This document shows positions 1 to 11,700 of a stretch of DNA of 40,049 nt, one piece after another. The DNA is from Welwitschia mirabilis. Lineage: Eukaryota > Gnetophyta > Gnetopsida > Welwitschiales. Under the pieces are notes generated by a model that searched no databases, was not told where the DNA came from, and worked only from the letters and a program-made list of their open reading frames with translations. Position numbers and translations under genes: made by a program. Positions within the stretch are counted from its first letter, which is position 1; every line of letters starts with the position of its first letter. The stretch covers positions 236,090,744 through 236,130,792 of the forward strand of contig JBOZIK010000001.1 in NCBI GenBank assembly GCA_051453625.1. Direction: 5' to 3'.

Positions 1-1851
1 CAACTTTAAGCTAATAAACCTTTGTATAACCTCTTATAAAGGGATGTGAAATATGAATGGACTGATGAATGTTAAAATTCTTACTGAACCTTAAAGGATA
101 GAAGTTTATTAGCACCTATTTTACAAGAGCCAAATTGGTAAGATCATTCAAAATTATAACTAATGCATCTAATCATGCTATGTGAGTAGTTTTAGGATAA
201 AAAGATGAAGATAATAAACCTTATGCCATTGCTTACGTTAGTAAGAACTTCAAAANNNNNNNNNNNNNNNNNNNNNNNNNNNNNNNNNNNNNNNNNNNNN
301 NNNNNNNNNNNNNNNNNNNNNNNNNNNNNNNNNNNNNNNNNNNNNNNNNNNNNNNNNNNNNNNNNNNNNNNNNNNNNNNNNNNNNNNNNNNNNNNNNNNN
401 NNNNNNNNNNNNNNNNNNNNNNNNNNNNNNNNNNNNNNNNNNNNATATGATAGCAGATCACCTCTCAAGGTTAGAATCTTTAGATGAAGACTAGATCAAC
501 ATAAAAGATGAGTTTTCAAATGAACGTCTTTTTTAAGTACAGCAAATTCATGATATGCTAATATAGCCAACTTTCTTGTAAGCAAATGATTACCATCTTT
601 TATGACTTACTATGAAAGCAAAAGATTGCTAAGAAAATCTAGCAATTATATTTGGCATGATAAGATGTTATCTANNNNNNNNNNNNNNNNNNNNNNNNNN
701 NNNNNNNNNNNNNNNNNNNNNNNNNNNNNNNNNNNNNNNNNNNNNNNNNNNNNNNNNNNNNNNNNNNNNNNNNNNNNNNNNNNNNNNNNNNNNNNNNNNN
801 NNNNNNNNNNNNNNNNNNNNNNNNNNNNNNNTAAGGATTCAAATGTTTATATCCAAGGTTGCAATAAATGTCAAAGATAAGGCACATTTAGGTGAAAGTT
901 AGAAATGTAACAATAAGGAATTCAGATAATAAAATCTTTTGATGTATGGGAAATAGATTTTATTAGATTTATAAATCCCTCATTATTTAGAAAAATATAT
1001 ATTCTAGTTTGTGTTGATTACTTTACTAAATGGACTGAGGCTGAGGTTGTAACTAATTTTCCTTCACAAATTGTAGTTAACTTTTTCCTTAGAAATATTA
1101 TCTATTAGTTTGAAGCTCCTTGTAGTCTTATATCTGATAGAGGAACCCATTTTACTAGTGAAGTCTTTGAGAAACTTTTGACCAAGTTTAGGGTTCATTA
1201 TAAACTCTATACTACCTATCATCCTTATTTAAATGGACTAGCTAAAGTAACTAATAGAGAATATTAACAAAAGTTATGAATAGTAAGAAAACCGATTTGG
1301 CTAATAAGTTAAATAAAGCTCTATGCACTTATATAATAACTTGGAAACATACCACAAGATGTACTCCATATGAATTAGTCTATGCAAATAGGGATATTTT
1401 GTTAATTGAATTTAGAATAAAAACATTTAAATTAGCTAAGGAATTAAAATTTAAATTAGATATAGCTTAAAAAGAGTGGATAAAAAGCATGAATATTTTA
1501 GATGAAAATTGAAAAGAAGCTCTTTTGCATAAAGAACTTATATAATAGAAAACTGAGATATATCATGATAATAAAAATAGAAAAATAAATTTTAATGTAG
1601 AAGATTCTATATTAATTTAGGACCCTAAGAATATTCATTCAAAATAAAAATATGAACAAAACTAGCTATGACCCTATACCATAACAAAGATTCTAAGAAA
1701 TGAAATGATAGAAATATATGATCATGATAAAAAAGTATCCTACCAAGTTAATGAGCAAAGAGCAAGAATCTATTATGATCATAAATTGATGATAAATTAT
1801 TTAAGAAACCCTAATAGAGTGAAAAGAATACTTCCACTTTACCTATAAAAT
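1..1851 (+). pseudogene. Ty3/gypsy (Athila/Tat-like) pol relic: RT/RNase H connection, RNase H, integrase
   Basis: Broken polyprotein that once encoded reverse transcriptase-RNase H and integrase of a plant Ty3/gypsy retrotransposon. Seen in order: the RT thumb/RNase H connection (about 11-135, reads like KPLYNLL.RDVKYEWTDEC), RNase H start (about 150-255, TNASNHAM then DEDNKPYAIAYVSKNFK), then after a 189-N gap the ADHLSRL motif (about 450-475). After a second gap (675-831) comes the CNKCQR half of the integrase zinc finger (860-880), then the integrase core with FDVWEIDF, VDYFTKW, ISDRGTHF and YHPYLNG (about 938-1245) and the linker to the C-terminal module. Stops are frequent, several where family members have Gln (for example LG-stop-KDED at about 194-211, CAA to TAA). 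The order and the ADHLSRL/FDVWEIDF style match the Athila/Tat branch from knowledge of the family. The element starts upstream of the window; its LTRs are not seen. Non-functional. Confidence 0.9.
1444..1851 (+). repeat. Integrase C-terminal module, copy 1 of a gap-flanking direct repeat
   Basis: Encodes the linker and C-terminal beta-rich module of the gypsy integrase (PYTITKILRNEMIEIYDHD and YQVNEQRARIYYDHK, which correspond to the GPY/F-type module followed by the VNGxRLKxY motif in the family). It stops exactly at the 100-N gap 1852-1951 and is repeated as 1952-2360. Differences between the copies are mostly transitions: CAA in one copy is TAA in the other at more than one site. Confidence 0.9.
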
Positions 1852-1951
1852 NNNNNNNNNNNNNNNNNNNNNNNNNNNNNNNNNNNNNNNNNNNNNNNNN
1901 NNNNNNNNNNNNNNNNNNNNNNNNNNNNNNNNNNNNNNNNNNNNNNNNNNN

Positions 1952-2360
1952 TTAAAATTTAAATTAGATATAGCTTAAAAAGAGTGGATAAAAAGCATGA
2001 ATATTTTAGATGAAAATTGAAAAGAAGCTCTTTTGCGTAAAGAACTTATACAATAGAAAACTAAGATATATCATGATAATAAAAAAAGAAAAATAAATTT
2101 TAATGTAGAAGATTCTATATTAATTTAGGACCCTAAGAATATTCATTTAAAACAAAAATATGAATAAAACTAGCTACAACCCTATACCATGACAAAGATT
2201 CTAAGAAATGAAATGATAGAAATATATGATCATGATAAAAAAAGTAACCTACCAAGTTAATGAGCAAAGAGAAAGAATCTATTATGATCATAAATTGATG
2301 CTAAATTATTTAAGAAACCCTAATAGAGTGCAAAGAATACTTCCACTTTACCTATAAAAT
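1952..2360 (+). repeat. Integrase C-terminal module, copy 2
   Basis: Near-identical second copy of 1444-1851, beginning at the first base after the gap and continuing into unique sequence after 2360. Compared with copy 1 it keeps Gln codons where copy 1 has stops and vice versa, so the two decayed independently or represent two haplotypes. It is equally likely to be an assembly overlap placed in tandem. Confidence 0.9.
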
Positions 2361-3181
2361 AAATGCTAAAATTAGATAATAAAGAACATCTTATTTCTTT
2401 AAGGTTTATTTAGTCTATCAATTTAGTAGGTTATTTAAAGCAAATGTTATGGTTATAAAGCAAGAACCTGACCTAGNNNNNNNNNNNNNNNNNNNNNNNN
2501 NNNNNNNNNNNNNNNNNNNNNNNNNNNNNNNNNNNNNNNNNNNNNNNNNNNNNNNNNNNNNNNNNNNNNNNNNNNNNNNNNNNNNNNNNNNNNNNNNNNN
2601 NNNNNNNNNNNNNNNNNNNNNNNNNNNNNCTAGGGCAAATATTCCTGAGAGGGACCTTGGTAATGTGATATGATAGATATGAGAATTTCATAATAATATC
2701 TTGTGAGTCCTTACTCTTCTGACAATTATTTCACTCTCCTTACTATGGTTATATTATGTTTTAAAAAACAAGAGCATTAAGGAACAGTTATTCCCTAGGA
2801 GTTATCTGAGACATAGCAGTTACCTACACTCTAACCCTATTACAACTCATTGAAAAAACAAAAAAAAAAAATTAAGAGGAAAAAGAGAACAAAATAAAAA
2901 TATTCAAGCTTATGATGAAATGTGTATCCAAATATTCTTAATTGAATAATATGCATAATTATTAAATTCTGTTTGAGCTAAAGAAAAGCTTTGAAGTTTT
3001 ACAATCATTTTGCATTATCTTAATAATTTAATAAATTATATGGTTTAACTTTATTTAATAAAATTGATATGCTCATGATAAAATAAAATAATATAAAAAA
3101 ATTTTATTTGAAATAAAAATCAAAAAATTTATTACATGCAATAGTTTATTACATTTAATTATAGGATAATAGTAAAATCAC
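2361..3181. other. AT-rich stretch with no recognised gene
   Basis: This lies downstream of the gypsy integrase and contains a 153-N gap (2477-2629), an A-rich tract near 2855-2890 and otherwise simple AT-rich sequence. It may include the pol-LTR spacer of the gypsy element, but no polypurine tract or LTR terminus could be placed. Confidence 0.5.
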
Positions 3182-3379
3182 TTCTTAAATCACTAAGAAA
3201 GTAAATCATAACTCAAGTAAGTTAATTTTTNNNNNNNNNNNNNNNNNNNNNNNNNNNNNNNNNNNNNNNNNNNNNNNNNNNNNNNNNNNNNNNNNNNNNN
3301 NNNNNNNNNNNNNNNNNNNNNNNNNNNNNNTTCTTAAATCACTAAGAAAGTAAATCATAACTCAAGTAAGTTAATTTTT
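3182..3379. repeat. 49-bp direct repeat flanking a 100-N gap
   Basis: Bases 3182-3230 and 3331-3379 are identical over 49 bp and abut the gap 3231-3330 on both sides. An identical short repeat ending exactly at a gap of default size is typical of two contig ends that overlap but were not merged. Confidence 0.9.
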
Positions 3380-4601
3380 ATAATAGCTAAAAATCTTATT
3401 CCTCCTATGAGAATGCCTAGGCTTAGATTTCGAACCTATAGAATTTTCACTAGGGGGCAATAGATGCATCTCACATAGAGATTTTGATAGCATATTAATC
3501 TTCTCTAAGTAGGCTTGCCAAAAGTTTTGGTAAGGTTCTCTTCTCTATATTTTCCTTATTAAAACTCAATGCAATAAGGTTGAGAACAAGGTTTGTGCCT
3601 TTAAGTTGATATACCCTTTTCTCTAGCACCTACATTTTCCTAACTAGCTAGCCTAAAGAAATGTTACAAGCCTAATTCCCATAATTGGGTTGCTAGTTTA
3701 GTTCCTTGGTTCTTACCCTCATATACTCACCCACCAACTGATGGATCATAGAACCAAAACTCGAAGGAATGACAACTCTACTAAAAGGGTCTTTATCAAC
3801 CTTAGTGATAAAGGAATTTAAGGTGTTCAAGACCTTAGCAGTGGATAGGTAATCATAGCAAGAATATTGTTATACCATGTTTTAAGACCTAACAGAGACT
3901 TGAGGTGACTATGAATCTATACTACTAATGTACACATCTATCTATATATAACCCAAGTTAAATAAACAATGCTTCATCTTTTTGATTCCAAAGGTAGTAA
4001 TGAGAGAAGGAGGAGAACTATAAGCCATGAGGATTAAGGAGGAAAAGATAAGAAAGAGTAGAAAATGATTAAGTAAAGAAATTCTTAAGCTAAGGTAAAG
4101 AGTGATGGATGATTAGCATGTAAAGAAAGAGATTTATAGCCCAAGTATTACTATCATACTTGATAACTGTAATTTATTTTAAGATACCTAGTGCACACAT
4201 GTTTAGTTTTAAAGTAAAGAATTAAGTAAAAGTAATATACCTATTTGCCAATAGCTAAAGCATATTAAGTGTTAGAAAAAGTCTTCAAGGAACTAAGGAT
4301 CCCAAACTAACTAAGATTCATCTTAGAATCAGAACTTTAGATTGATTTATGATCAGTTTAGATTTTCTAAACTACATGCTATTATAGGATCCCATCAAAT
4401 TTTAACACCCTACTCTATAGTACCAAGTAATTATCAAAATCCTACAAACATTTTTGATCAAAAGTAAATTCTTTTTATGCTATATATAATAACTTAAGGA
4501 ATATTTTCTTTTATTTTGATTCAAGGAAGAATAAAACATAAAACTTACTAATGTTTCTCTTCCAACACAAGATGGTCCTTGAAATTAAAAAGACCACTTG
4601 G
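3380..4601. other. No recognised gene
   Basis: Slightly less AT-rich than the flanks, but both strands are dense in stops and no TE domain, RNA gene or splice pattern was recognised. The only structure noted is at its right edge, where the diverged tandem repeat begins. Confidence 0.4.
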
Positions 4602-5000
4602 TTGATCAACATCAATCCCCAAGCCAAAACTTTGAGTTGGATTTTAGATCAAACTATTATGAAGAAAACTTAAATCTTTTAACTAAGACTAGCTTAAAGC
4701 TGAAACTTTGAAGCAGATATCTAGCTAAATTGTTCATCTTCTTATGCTCTAGAACCTACAATCAAAGAAAATATCATGATTAACTGATACTAACTCAAAG
4801 TTAAAACTTTAAATTGGATTTCAAGCCAACCCAATAACTTATTTACTCTACGCATAAGAAAGAAAGCTACCTTATCAACTGAAATCAACCTGAAGTTAGA
4901 ACTTTGAATTAGATTTCAAGCTAGACCATTAGTAAGCAGTCCTAGAAGTTGACTGACACTAGCCCAAAGTTAAAGCGTTAGACTATACTTAAAGCCAACT
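4602..5000. repeat. Diverged tandem repeat, five units
   Basis: Five related cores start near 4602, 4681, 4780, 4874 and 4948 (spacing 74-99 bp). Each has a variant of an AAAGTTnAAACTTT-like imperfect palindrome followed by GAATTGGATTTCAAGC. For example AAAGTTAAAACTTT occurs at about 4797-4810. The units are diverged and the spacing is irregular, so this is an old array, not an active microsatellite. Confidence 0.7.
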
Positions 5001-5189
5001 TTGCCCTTTAAAATTTCTTCTAAAAGAGAAAGTTCTCATTCTTGATGACCCCCCTCATCTTGCCTTTATAACTCTGCCATAAGTCTTTGCTTTATCATTA
5101 TTACTCTCTTTTATAATAATGATTGTTAGAATTCAAGGGTCCTCATCTAAAACTCAAGAGTTCTCAATAACCACCTTTAAAGTTTTGAT

Positions 5190-5852
5190 CACCTCTATAA
5201 TGGATTTAATGGCTCTTGTTAAGAACATGAGAGTTCTCAAAGATTCTCGTTGAACCCAGTGTTGTGGAAAGAAATTATCATTTAAATATTCCTTTCCATT
5301 ACCTCATCATTCCACTTAACCTCATTCTCAATGACTCCTCTTCATTCTTAATGATCCCCATCGAAAGGTCAGTTTTATGTCATCTCAACCATCTCAGCAT
5401 CTACAATTTTAGCTTCGACTCTATAAAATTTTCAAATTTACATCTTATGAACATCTAATTCAAATTTTTTATTCTGTCAGCATTAGTAGAGTATGAAAAA
5501 GTTCTACTCCCACTTATTTTAATTTTAGTTCATGATCAATTTTACTCCTTCATCATGTGAAATTAATGCAATTGTAAGTACAAGTTTTTACATATATTAA
5601 GCAGGATTAAAACATGTAACTTTCACATTTTTCATCCTCCTATGTTTTCATGCTCTATCATATTTTCTCGTGTTTTTAAATTCATGGTAAGTTAGCTTCA
5701 CTAAAAAATTTCAAAATAAACTTCAGTGTTTGGTATTAGAGTTTGTAGGAAGGGAACCAAAGAGAGCTTCTAGTAAGAAGGGCAGTTATCACAATGGGTT
5801 CAACGGCCTTCATTAAGAACTTTTTAGTTCTTGATGGTTCTCGTTAAACCCT
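5190..5852. repeat. Pair of related about 63-bp segments 600 bp apart
   Basis: Segments 5190-5252 and 5790-5852 share the ordered words ATGGnTTnAAnGGC, TTAAGAAC, AGTTCT and TTCTCGTTnAACCC. The second contains a perfect 7-bp hairpin stem (AAGAACT, loop TTTT, AGTTCTT) at about 5814-5831. The identity of the repeat is unknown; it may be debris of an LTR. The intervening DNA has no recognisable gene. Confidence 0.55.
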
Positions 5853-5869
5853 CTTCATGAATAAAGTAA

Positions 5870-8770
5870 TCATCCCTATTCTATCACTCTTAGGAGTTTA
5901 CAAAAAAAATTATCTTAAAAAGATAAATAGAGTATCTAAGGAAATGGATCTCTTCTCTAGTAACATGCAAATGATACTTTTTCGAAAAAAGATTAATAAA
6001 TATTTGAAGGGATGTTCTAGTAGAAGAAAAGCTATTAAAAGATAAAAAGATAAAAGTAGTCAAAGCAAATAAGTTAAACTTTATAATAAATCTACTCAAT
6101 GAGGAGTTCTTATACAAAACTTCATGAATTTTTATAAGAAATTCATGGTCTGTAGAATATAAAGTAATCAACATACACTAAGAGAAACATGATCACATTT
6201 ATGCAACTATCATGATTAAAAGTTTTGATTTTGAGCTAGAAAGTAAGGATAATTATAAAGCAGTGAAATTAGAGCACAAGAATATGTAGCTTCTACTTTA
6301 GTGAGCTTTTTGTACTATGAACATGCTAAGGGTAATTTATCCTTAGGGAATTTGGTGTTTTTAACATCCCTAACCTGAACTTTATCTCTCTCTTTTGTAT
6401 ATAATTGTTGGTTTTTTAAGGGACTAACAAAACATTTAGCTTGTAGGAACTGATGAGGATAAATTTTACTGTAAATTATGCTTATTAATAAAATGTTTTT
6501 ATTATCTTAATCATGCATTTTAAATAACAATAGATGTCTTTATTTATCAGTATAATTACTAACCAATAGATTAGTTAGTTAGTATGTTAGTAGATTAGTA
6601 TGCATATTTTATTATTTAGTTTCAAGTACAGAACGTCATGTGGCATGAAGATGAAAGAGAAGGTTGAGATGGTGAAGAAATAGTAACAAATCCCATCCAT
6701 ATACCTATTCCTAAGGAGAAAAAAAATAAAAACAGAAAAACAAATAAGAATAGGATCACCACCAAAGGTGGAGATCTTTTTCCCAAAACATCTTAGAAAA
6801 AGACAAGGTAATAAAGTCAGCAAAAGGATCTCCAGCTATCTTACAAAGGGCACAGTGTTACTTGTAAAGGAGAAAACAAGCCTTGACACATCTTTATGTA
6901 ATAGTTGACATTTCAATATAAAGCTAAAAAGCATATTTGAGTATCATTGTTTTCATATTTTATTACTTTCAAAAAGTAATATTATCTCTATTTGCTCCTG
7001 TTTGTGTAACTGAACATAAAGGAGGATAATTAATAGTACTTAGAAATAACTATTTTCTATCATCTTATCTAAATTCCATCATGCTTATAGTAATTTAGTG
7101 ATAATAAACCAACCTGACTAGTTCAAGTAACTTTCTCATAATACTATTGTGATGATGCATTTAAACTAAATGGTTGAATATCAACTAGTTCTTTAGTAAG
7201 CCTTTAGTTATTTTTATTTAGTGATGTGAGCTTATTTTTAGGTTAATAATAGCATAGTTTCTATATTTTTATAGCATTATTTTATNNNNNNNNNNNNNNN
7301 NNNNNNNNNNNNNNNNNNNNNNNNNNNNNNNNNNNNNNNNNNNNNNNNNNNNNNNNNNNNNNNNNNNNNNNNNNNNNNNNNNNNNNNNNNNNNNNNNNNN
7401 NNNNNNNNNNNNNNNNNNNNNNNNNNNNNNNNNNNNNNNNNNNNNNNNNNNNNNNNNNNNNNNNNNNNNNNNNNNNNNNNNNNNNNNNNNNNNNNNNNNN
7501 NNNNNNNNNNNNNNNNNNNNNNNNNNNNNNNNNNNNNNNNNNNNNNNNNNNNNNNNNNNNNNNNNNNNNNNNNNNNNNNNNNNNNNNNNNNNNNNNNNNN
7601 NNNNNNNNNNNNNNNNNNNNNNNNNNNNNNNNNNNNNNNNNNNNNNNNNNNNNNNNNNNNNNNNNNNNNNNNNNNNNNNNNNNNNNNNNNNNNNNNNNNN
7701 NNNNNNNNNNNNNNNNNNNNNNNNNNNNNNNNNNNNNNNNNNNNNNNNNNNNNNNNNNNNNNNNNNNNNNNNNNNNNNNNNNNNNNNNNNNNNNNNNNNN
7801 NNNNNNNNNNNNNNNNNNNNNNNNNNNNNNNNNNNNNNNNNNNNNNNNNNNNNNNNNNNNNNNNNNNNNNNNNNNNNATTTTTATTATTTTAAAACTATA
7901 ATATTGTAATTTTAAATAGATAAGAGAATCATAGATTTGATGAGTGAAAGAATTACATTTTAATACATTTTTAAGGTGATTTTAATGATCATGATTAGAA
8001 GGTCAAGATTTAAGGTGAAAATGCAAACTATGAAAATTAATTTAATCTATTAGTCTCATAGATGATTCATAGTTCTTTTTTTATTATTATATTTTATCCA
8101 CTTGCTGATGTGAGGAATATAAATCATTTTAATGTAGGATGCATGACATTAGGTCCTATCAGAACATTAATACATTGGAAATTTTCATTCTAAGGGCTAT
8201 GACTTAGTCATTTATAGTTATTTTTGAGTTACATATTATGTTTCCATGTACTTCTATCCATCAATAATGTAATTAAGACAATTTTCCTTTTAACATTTTT
8301 GGTATTACTAATGTAACTATCTATAGTGCTAAAGTGCTATTTTCTAGTGTATTTTAGCATTATAGCATGTGTAACTATTCATCTATTACAAATATGAATC
8401 ACACAATAAAAATAAAAAGTATTAATATCCACCTTCCTTGAAATTGGTCCAACTGCATCCATATAAAGCTCTCTCAATGTCAAACTATATATCCAAGCCA
8501 TGTACATGGCATCAAATGCATTTTATGCCATTTTCATATTTCATTTTTCCTTGGAATGAAATTTTTATCACATTTTATCCCTTATTTCTTCTCTTCCAAG
8601 TTGATCTTATCTCTATATTACATGTGAAAACATTTTATATTCTTAATTATCATTTATTATAGAAATATACATTCATTCTCATTCTCTTACATCCTTCTAC
8701 AATTTATTTTTATTTATCTAGAGGGAATTTGAAGGTGGTGAAGTGAACATGATCGAGCCATGCAAGAAGA
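5870..8770 (-). pseudogene. Ty1/copia pol relic 1 (integrase and RT)
   Basis: Remains of a copia polyprotein read on the minus strand. Highest is a GAG-pre-integrase segment at about 8717-8767 (AWLDHVHFTTFKFPLDK, cf. the family LWHxRLGHxNxxTL pattern). Then comes a Cys/His remnant near 8483-8530 and the first integrase acidic block LYMDAVGPIS at 8435-8468 (family LHMDLxGPxS) followed by FYFYCVI. A 592-N gap (7286-7877) removes most of the integrase core. RT is represented by FLLVYVDYFIF at about 6155-6187, where the catalytic YVDD reads YVDY, followed by a frame-shifted HEFLIKIHEVLYK segment at about 6105-6145. The domain order (integrase before RT) is diagnostic of Ty1/copia. Stops and frameshifts are many. 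Ends are unknown; a putative 5' LTR piece may lie near 11.2 kb. Confidence 0.72.
6260..7285. other. Interior of copia relic 1, no readable domain
   Basis: Lies between the RT catalytic motif and the 592-N gap, where the upstream RT fingers and integrase-RT linker should sit. Translation on the minus strand is too broken to assign. Near 6255-6290 the plus strand reads AQEYVASTL, which I treat as chance. Confidence 0.4.
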
Positions 8771-11700
8771 AGAGAAGGAATTAAATATTATAAGCATTTA
8801 AATAGAAGGATAATGAAAAGACTTGTGATTGTATCTAAAATAAATAAGTGTTTATCTTTCCTTATGTTTTCATGCTTATAATTTTTAATGATTTATTCAT
8901 TTTTTTCATGCATTTCTTTTAATTTAATTAGACTTGTTTAGGCATGGTGTATATTTAGTGCTAGTAGGATTGTTATACATCNNNNNNNNNNNNNNNNNNN
9001 NNNNNNNNNNNNNNNNNNNNNNNNNNNNNNNNNNNNNNNNNNNNNNNNNNNNNNNNNNNNNNNNNNNNNNNNNNNNNNNNNNNNNNNNNNNNNNNNNNNN
9101 NNNNNNNNNNNNNNNNNNNNNNNNNNNNNNNNNNNNNNNNNNNNNNNNNNNNNNNNNNNNNNNNNNNNNNNNNNNNNNNNNNNNNNNNNNNNNNNNNNNN
9201 NNNNNNNNNNNNNNNNNNNNNNNNNNNNNNNNNNNNNNNNNNNNNNNNNNNNNNNNNNNNNNNNNNNNNNNNNNNNNNNNNNNNNNNNNNNNNNNNNNNN
9301 NNNNNNNNNNNNNNNNNNNNNNNNNNNNNNNNNNNNNNNNNNNNNNNNNNNNNNNNNNNNNNNNNNNNNNNNNNNNNNNNNNNNNNNNNNNNNNNNNNNN
9401 NNNNNNNNNNNNNNNNNNNNNNNNNNNNNNNNNNNNNNNNNNNNNNNNNNNNNNNNNNNNNNNNNNNNNNNNNNNNNNNNNNNNNNNNNNNNNNNNNNNN
9501 NNNNNNNNNNNATCATAAAATTATTTGATATTACATGGTTGTTATCTCTATATTAAAGGAAGCATATGCTTTATTGCTCTCCTCTCTCCTTTCCTCCATT
9601 CTTTCCATTTGTTTTAATACCATTCTTTTATGATTCCATCCTTTTTCTTAAGAATTAAATGATGTGCTCTTCTTTTTTTCCTTTTCAATAACATAAATTC
9701 ACCATGTCCATATGTAATTTGCTTAATTCTAAATTTGAAATATTTACTTTTACATTAGTTCTTCTCCCTATGTTTTTTACTTTTTTAAATTAAGGTATAA
9801 TTAGTAAATATCAATGCTAGTTTTAATAATAAATATTCTTGGCGTAACTCTAATTACTTTGAAATTTCATAAATACATTTCTCTCATGATATAGAAACTT
9901 TTAGGTAAAAGAAAATAAAACCCTAATTCAACCTCTAAAATCCCATTTTTTGTTATTTAGAGTTAACTTATAGTTTTACTTGGGATTTTTTTGAATCATT
10001 AAAATCTTAATTTTTAAAGTTTTACATAATGAATGTTCTAGTTATTATTACTATGTTTTTAGAAAGTTAAGATCTCATATTATAGTATTTTTTAATAAAT
10101 TTTAGAAAATGAAATCCATGTTTTATTAGGTTTTCTAGTTATATTAATATTCTTAGTCAAAGTTGAGCTAACTATAATTTTTGTAGATTTTTCTTAATGG
10201 TTTTTTTCCTATTAATTTCAATTAATTTACTTATTTTTGAATGTTTTGTTTTAGAAACTTGCTTAAGGACATATTTTAGTTTCTTTCATGGTTTACAAAT
10301 GTTTTAAGTCTATTTTTTTAAGCTCCTTTTTTCCTTTTCTCTTTTTCCTTTCTTTCTTTTAGCCAAAATATCATAAAATTAAGTTTTCTTTGGTACAATA
10401 AAGATTCATAGAATGAATTTTTATTAATAACTAGTTAATTTGTAATTTAGGTTATATGTACATAGTTTTTATAATGAATTTTAAGACTAACTAAGAGTTA
10501 TGTTTCAAGTCAAATAAATTGAAATTATGGAAACTTGTATTAAGATTAAAGGGTTTTTTTTATGTTCATTTTAATAATCATGTTTCAAAAGTGCTATCTT
10601 TTGATTTTAAGTTGTTGTATAATCAATATAGAATGGAATAAAACACTTGAATTACTTATATACATCTTGTTTTACATTAATTGAAATAGTGAGCTTTTTA
10701 AGAAAAATTACTTTTGCATAACAATGACTTAGATTATCTACTTTAACTTTCTTAATTATTCATTGATCTATAGATGATTCGCAAAGTAATATTAAATGTT
10801 TATTAAATATTATTTATTTTTTATTCATTTTATTTCTCTTTTCATGTCTCATCAACTTAAGTTTTTTACAAATGTAATACTTAAAGTTTATTATATGTCA
10901 TGTGTTGTGATTACATGAATGTCACTTAAGAATAGTTATTTTATCATGTAAAATGGTAGTTCAATAGGATAATCTATAATATTTTGATAAGATTATGTAC
11001 CATGTTTCACTTGATTGATACTCTTATGCTTTCACTATCTAAGCAATTTAACCTATCATGTCGAATTGCTAATATTTTAGTTTAACTTGTTGCTAACATA
11101 ATGTTGACATGTATCCCAATATAAAGAATGTCAATCTCTGAATTTGCTAATATTTTACTCATTGATAGAATATAATAGTTTTACTCTTTACCTTAATAAA
11201 TCTTATATTTATATGTAAAACCTTTTCAAAAATGTTTTCTTTGTGAAACATTTTATTTTTAATATATGCCACTTCATTTTAGTTCTATGAGTTACTTATA
11301 TCCATATTTAATATTATTTTGGAAAATTATGATTTTAGTGGTCATATTAATCTTAAAATTAGTTTTATTAATCATTTTATAATACCTTTAAAGTTTTAAG
11401 TAAATATAGTTCTTTAAAAAAGGAAAAAGTGCCTTAAATTTATTTTTTGATTAAAAAATAAGTATACTAAAATCTTAAATGTCATATAGGGAGGGTTAAT
11501 CCCAAATTCTCAAGATATGAGTTATTAATTACATTTTTAAGAGAGTAATAGGCAATAAACATTTAGATAATATGGAAGAAAGAGATAAAATGAAAAGCTA
11601 TGGAAAAAAAAAATTATTTTCTCTTTCCTTTTTAAATTTTTTCTTTTTGCCTTTNNNNNNNNNNTTTGAGGGTGGGTTTTGGAAAGGAGTGCATAATACT

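Noticed and set aside
150-1851. Ciliate-like genetic code with TAA/TAG read as Gln
   Set aside because: Several stops do sit at Gln positions of gypsy pol, but TGA and frameshifts also occur. The duplicated integrase copies show CAA and TAA at the same site, which is mutation, not recoding. The elements are plant types.
5890-6174. 94-codon minus-strand ORF as a gene
   Set aside because: It overlaps the copia RT in a shifted frame, and its sense content is explained by the decayed RT.
6255-6290. Plus-strand AQEYVASTL as copia RNase H (AEYVA motif)
   Set aside because: It is on the wrong strand and in the wrong place relative to the minus-strand copia RT; only nine residues, likely chance.
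8934-9518. Long open frames over 8934-9518 and 15358-16030
   Set aside because: They are almost entirely N; the openness is an artefact of the gaps.
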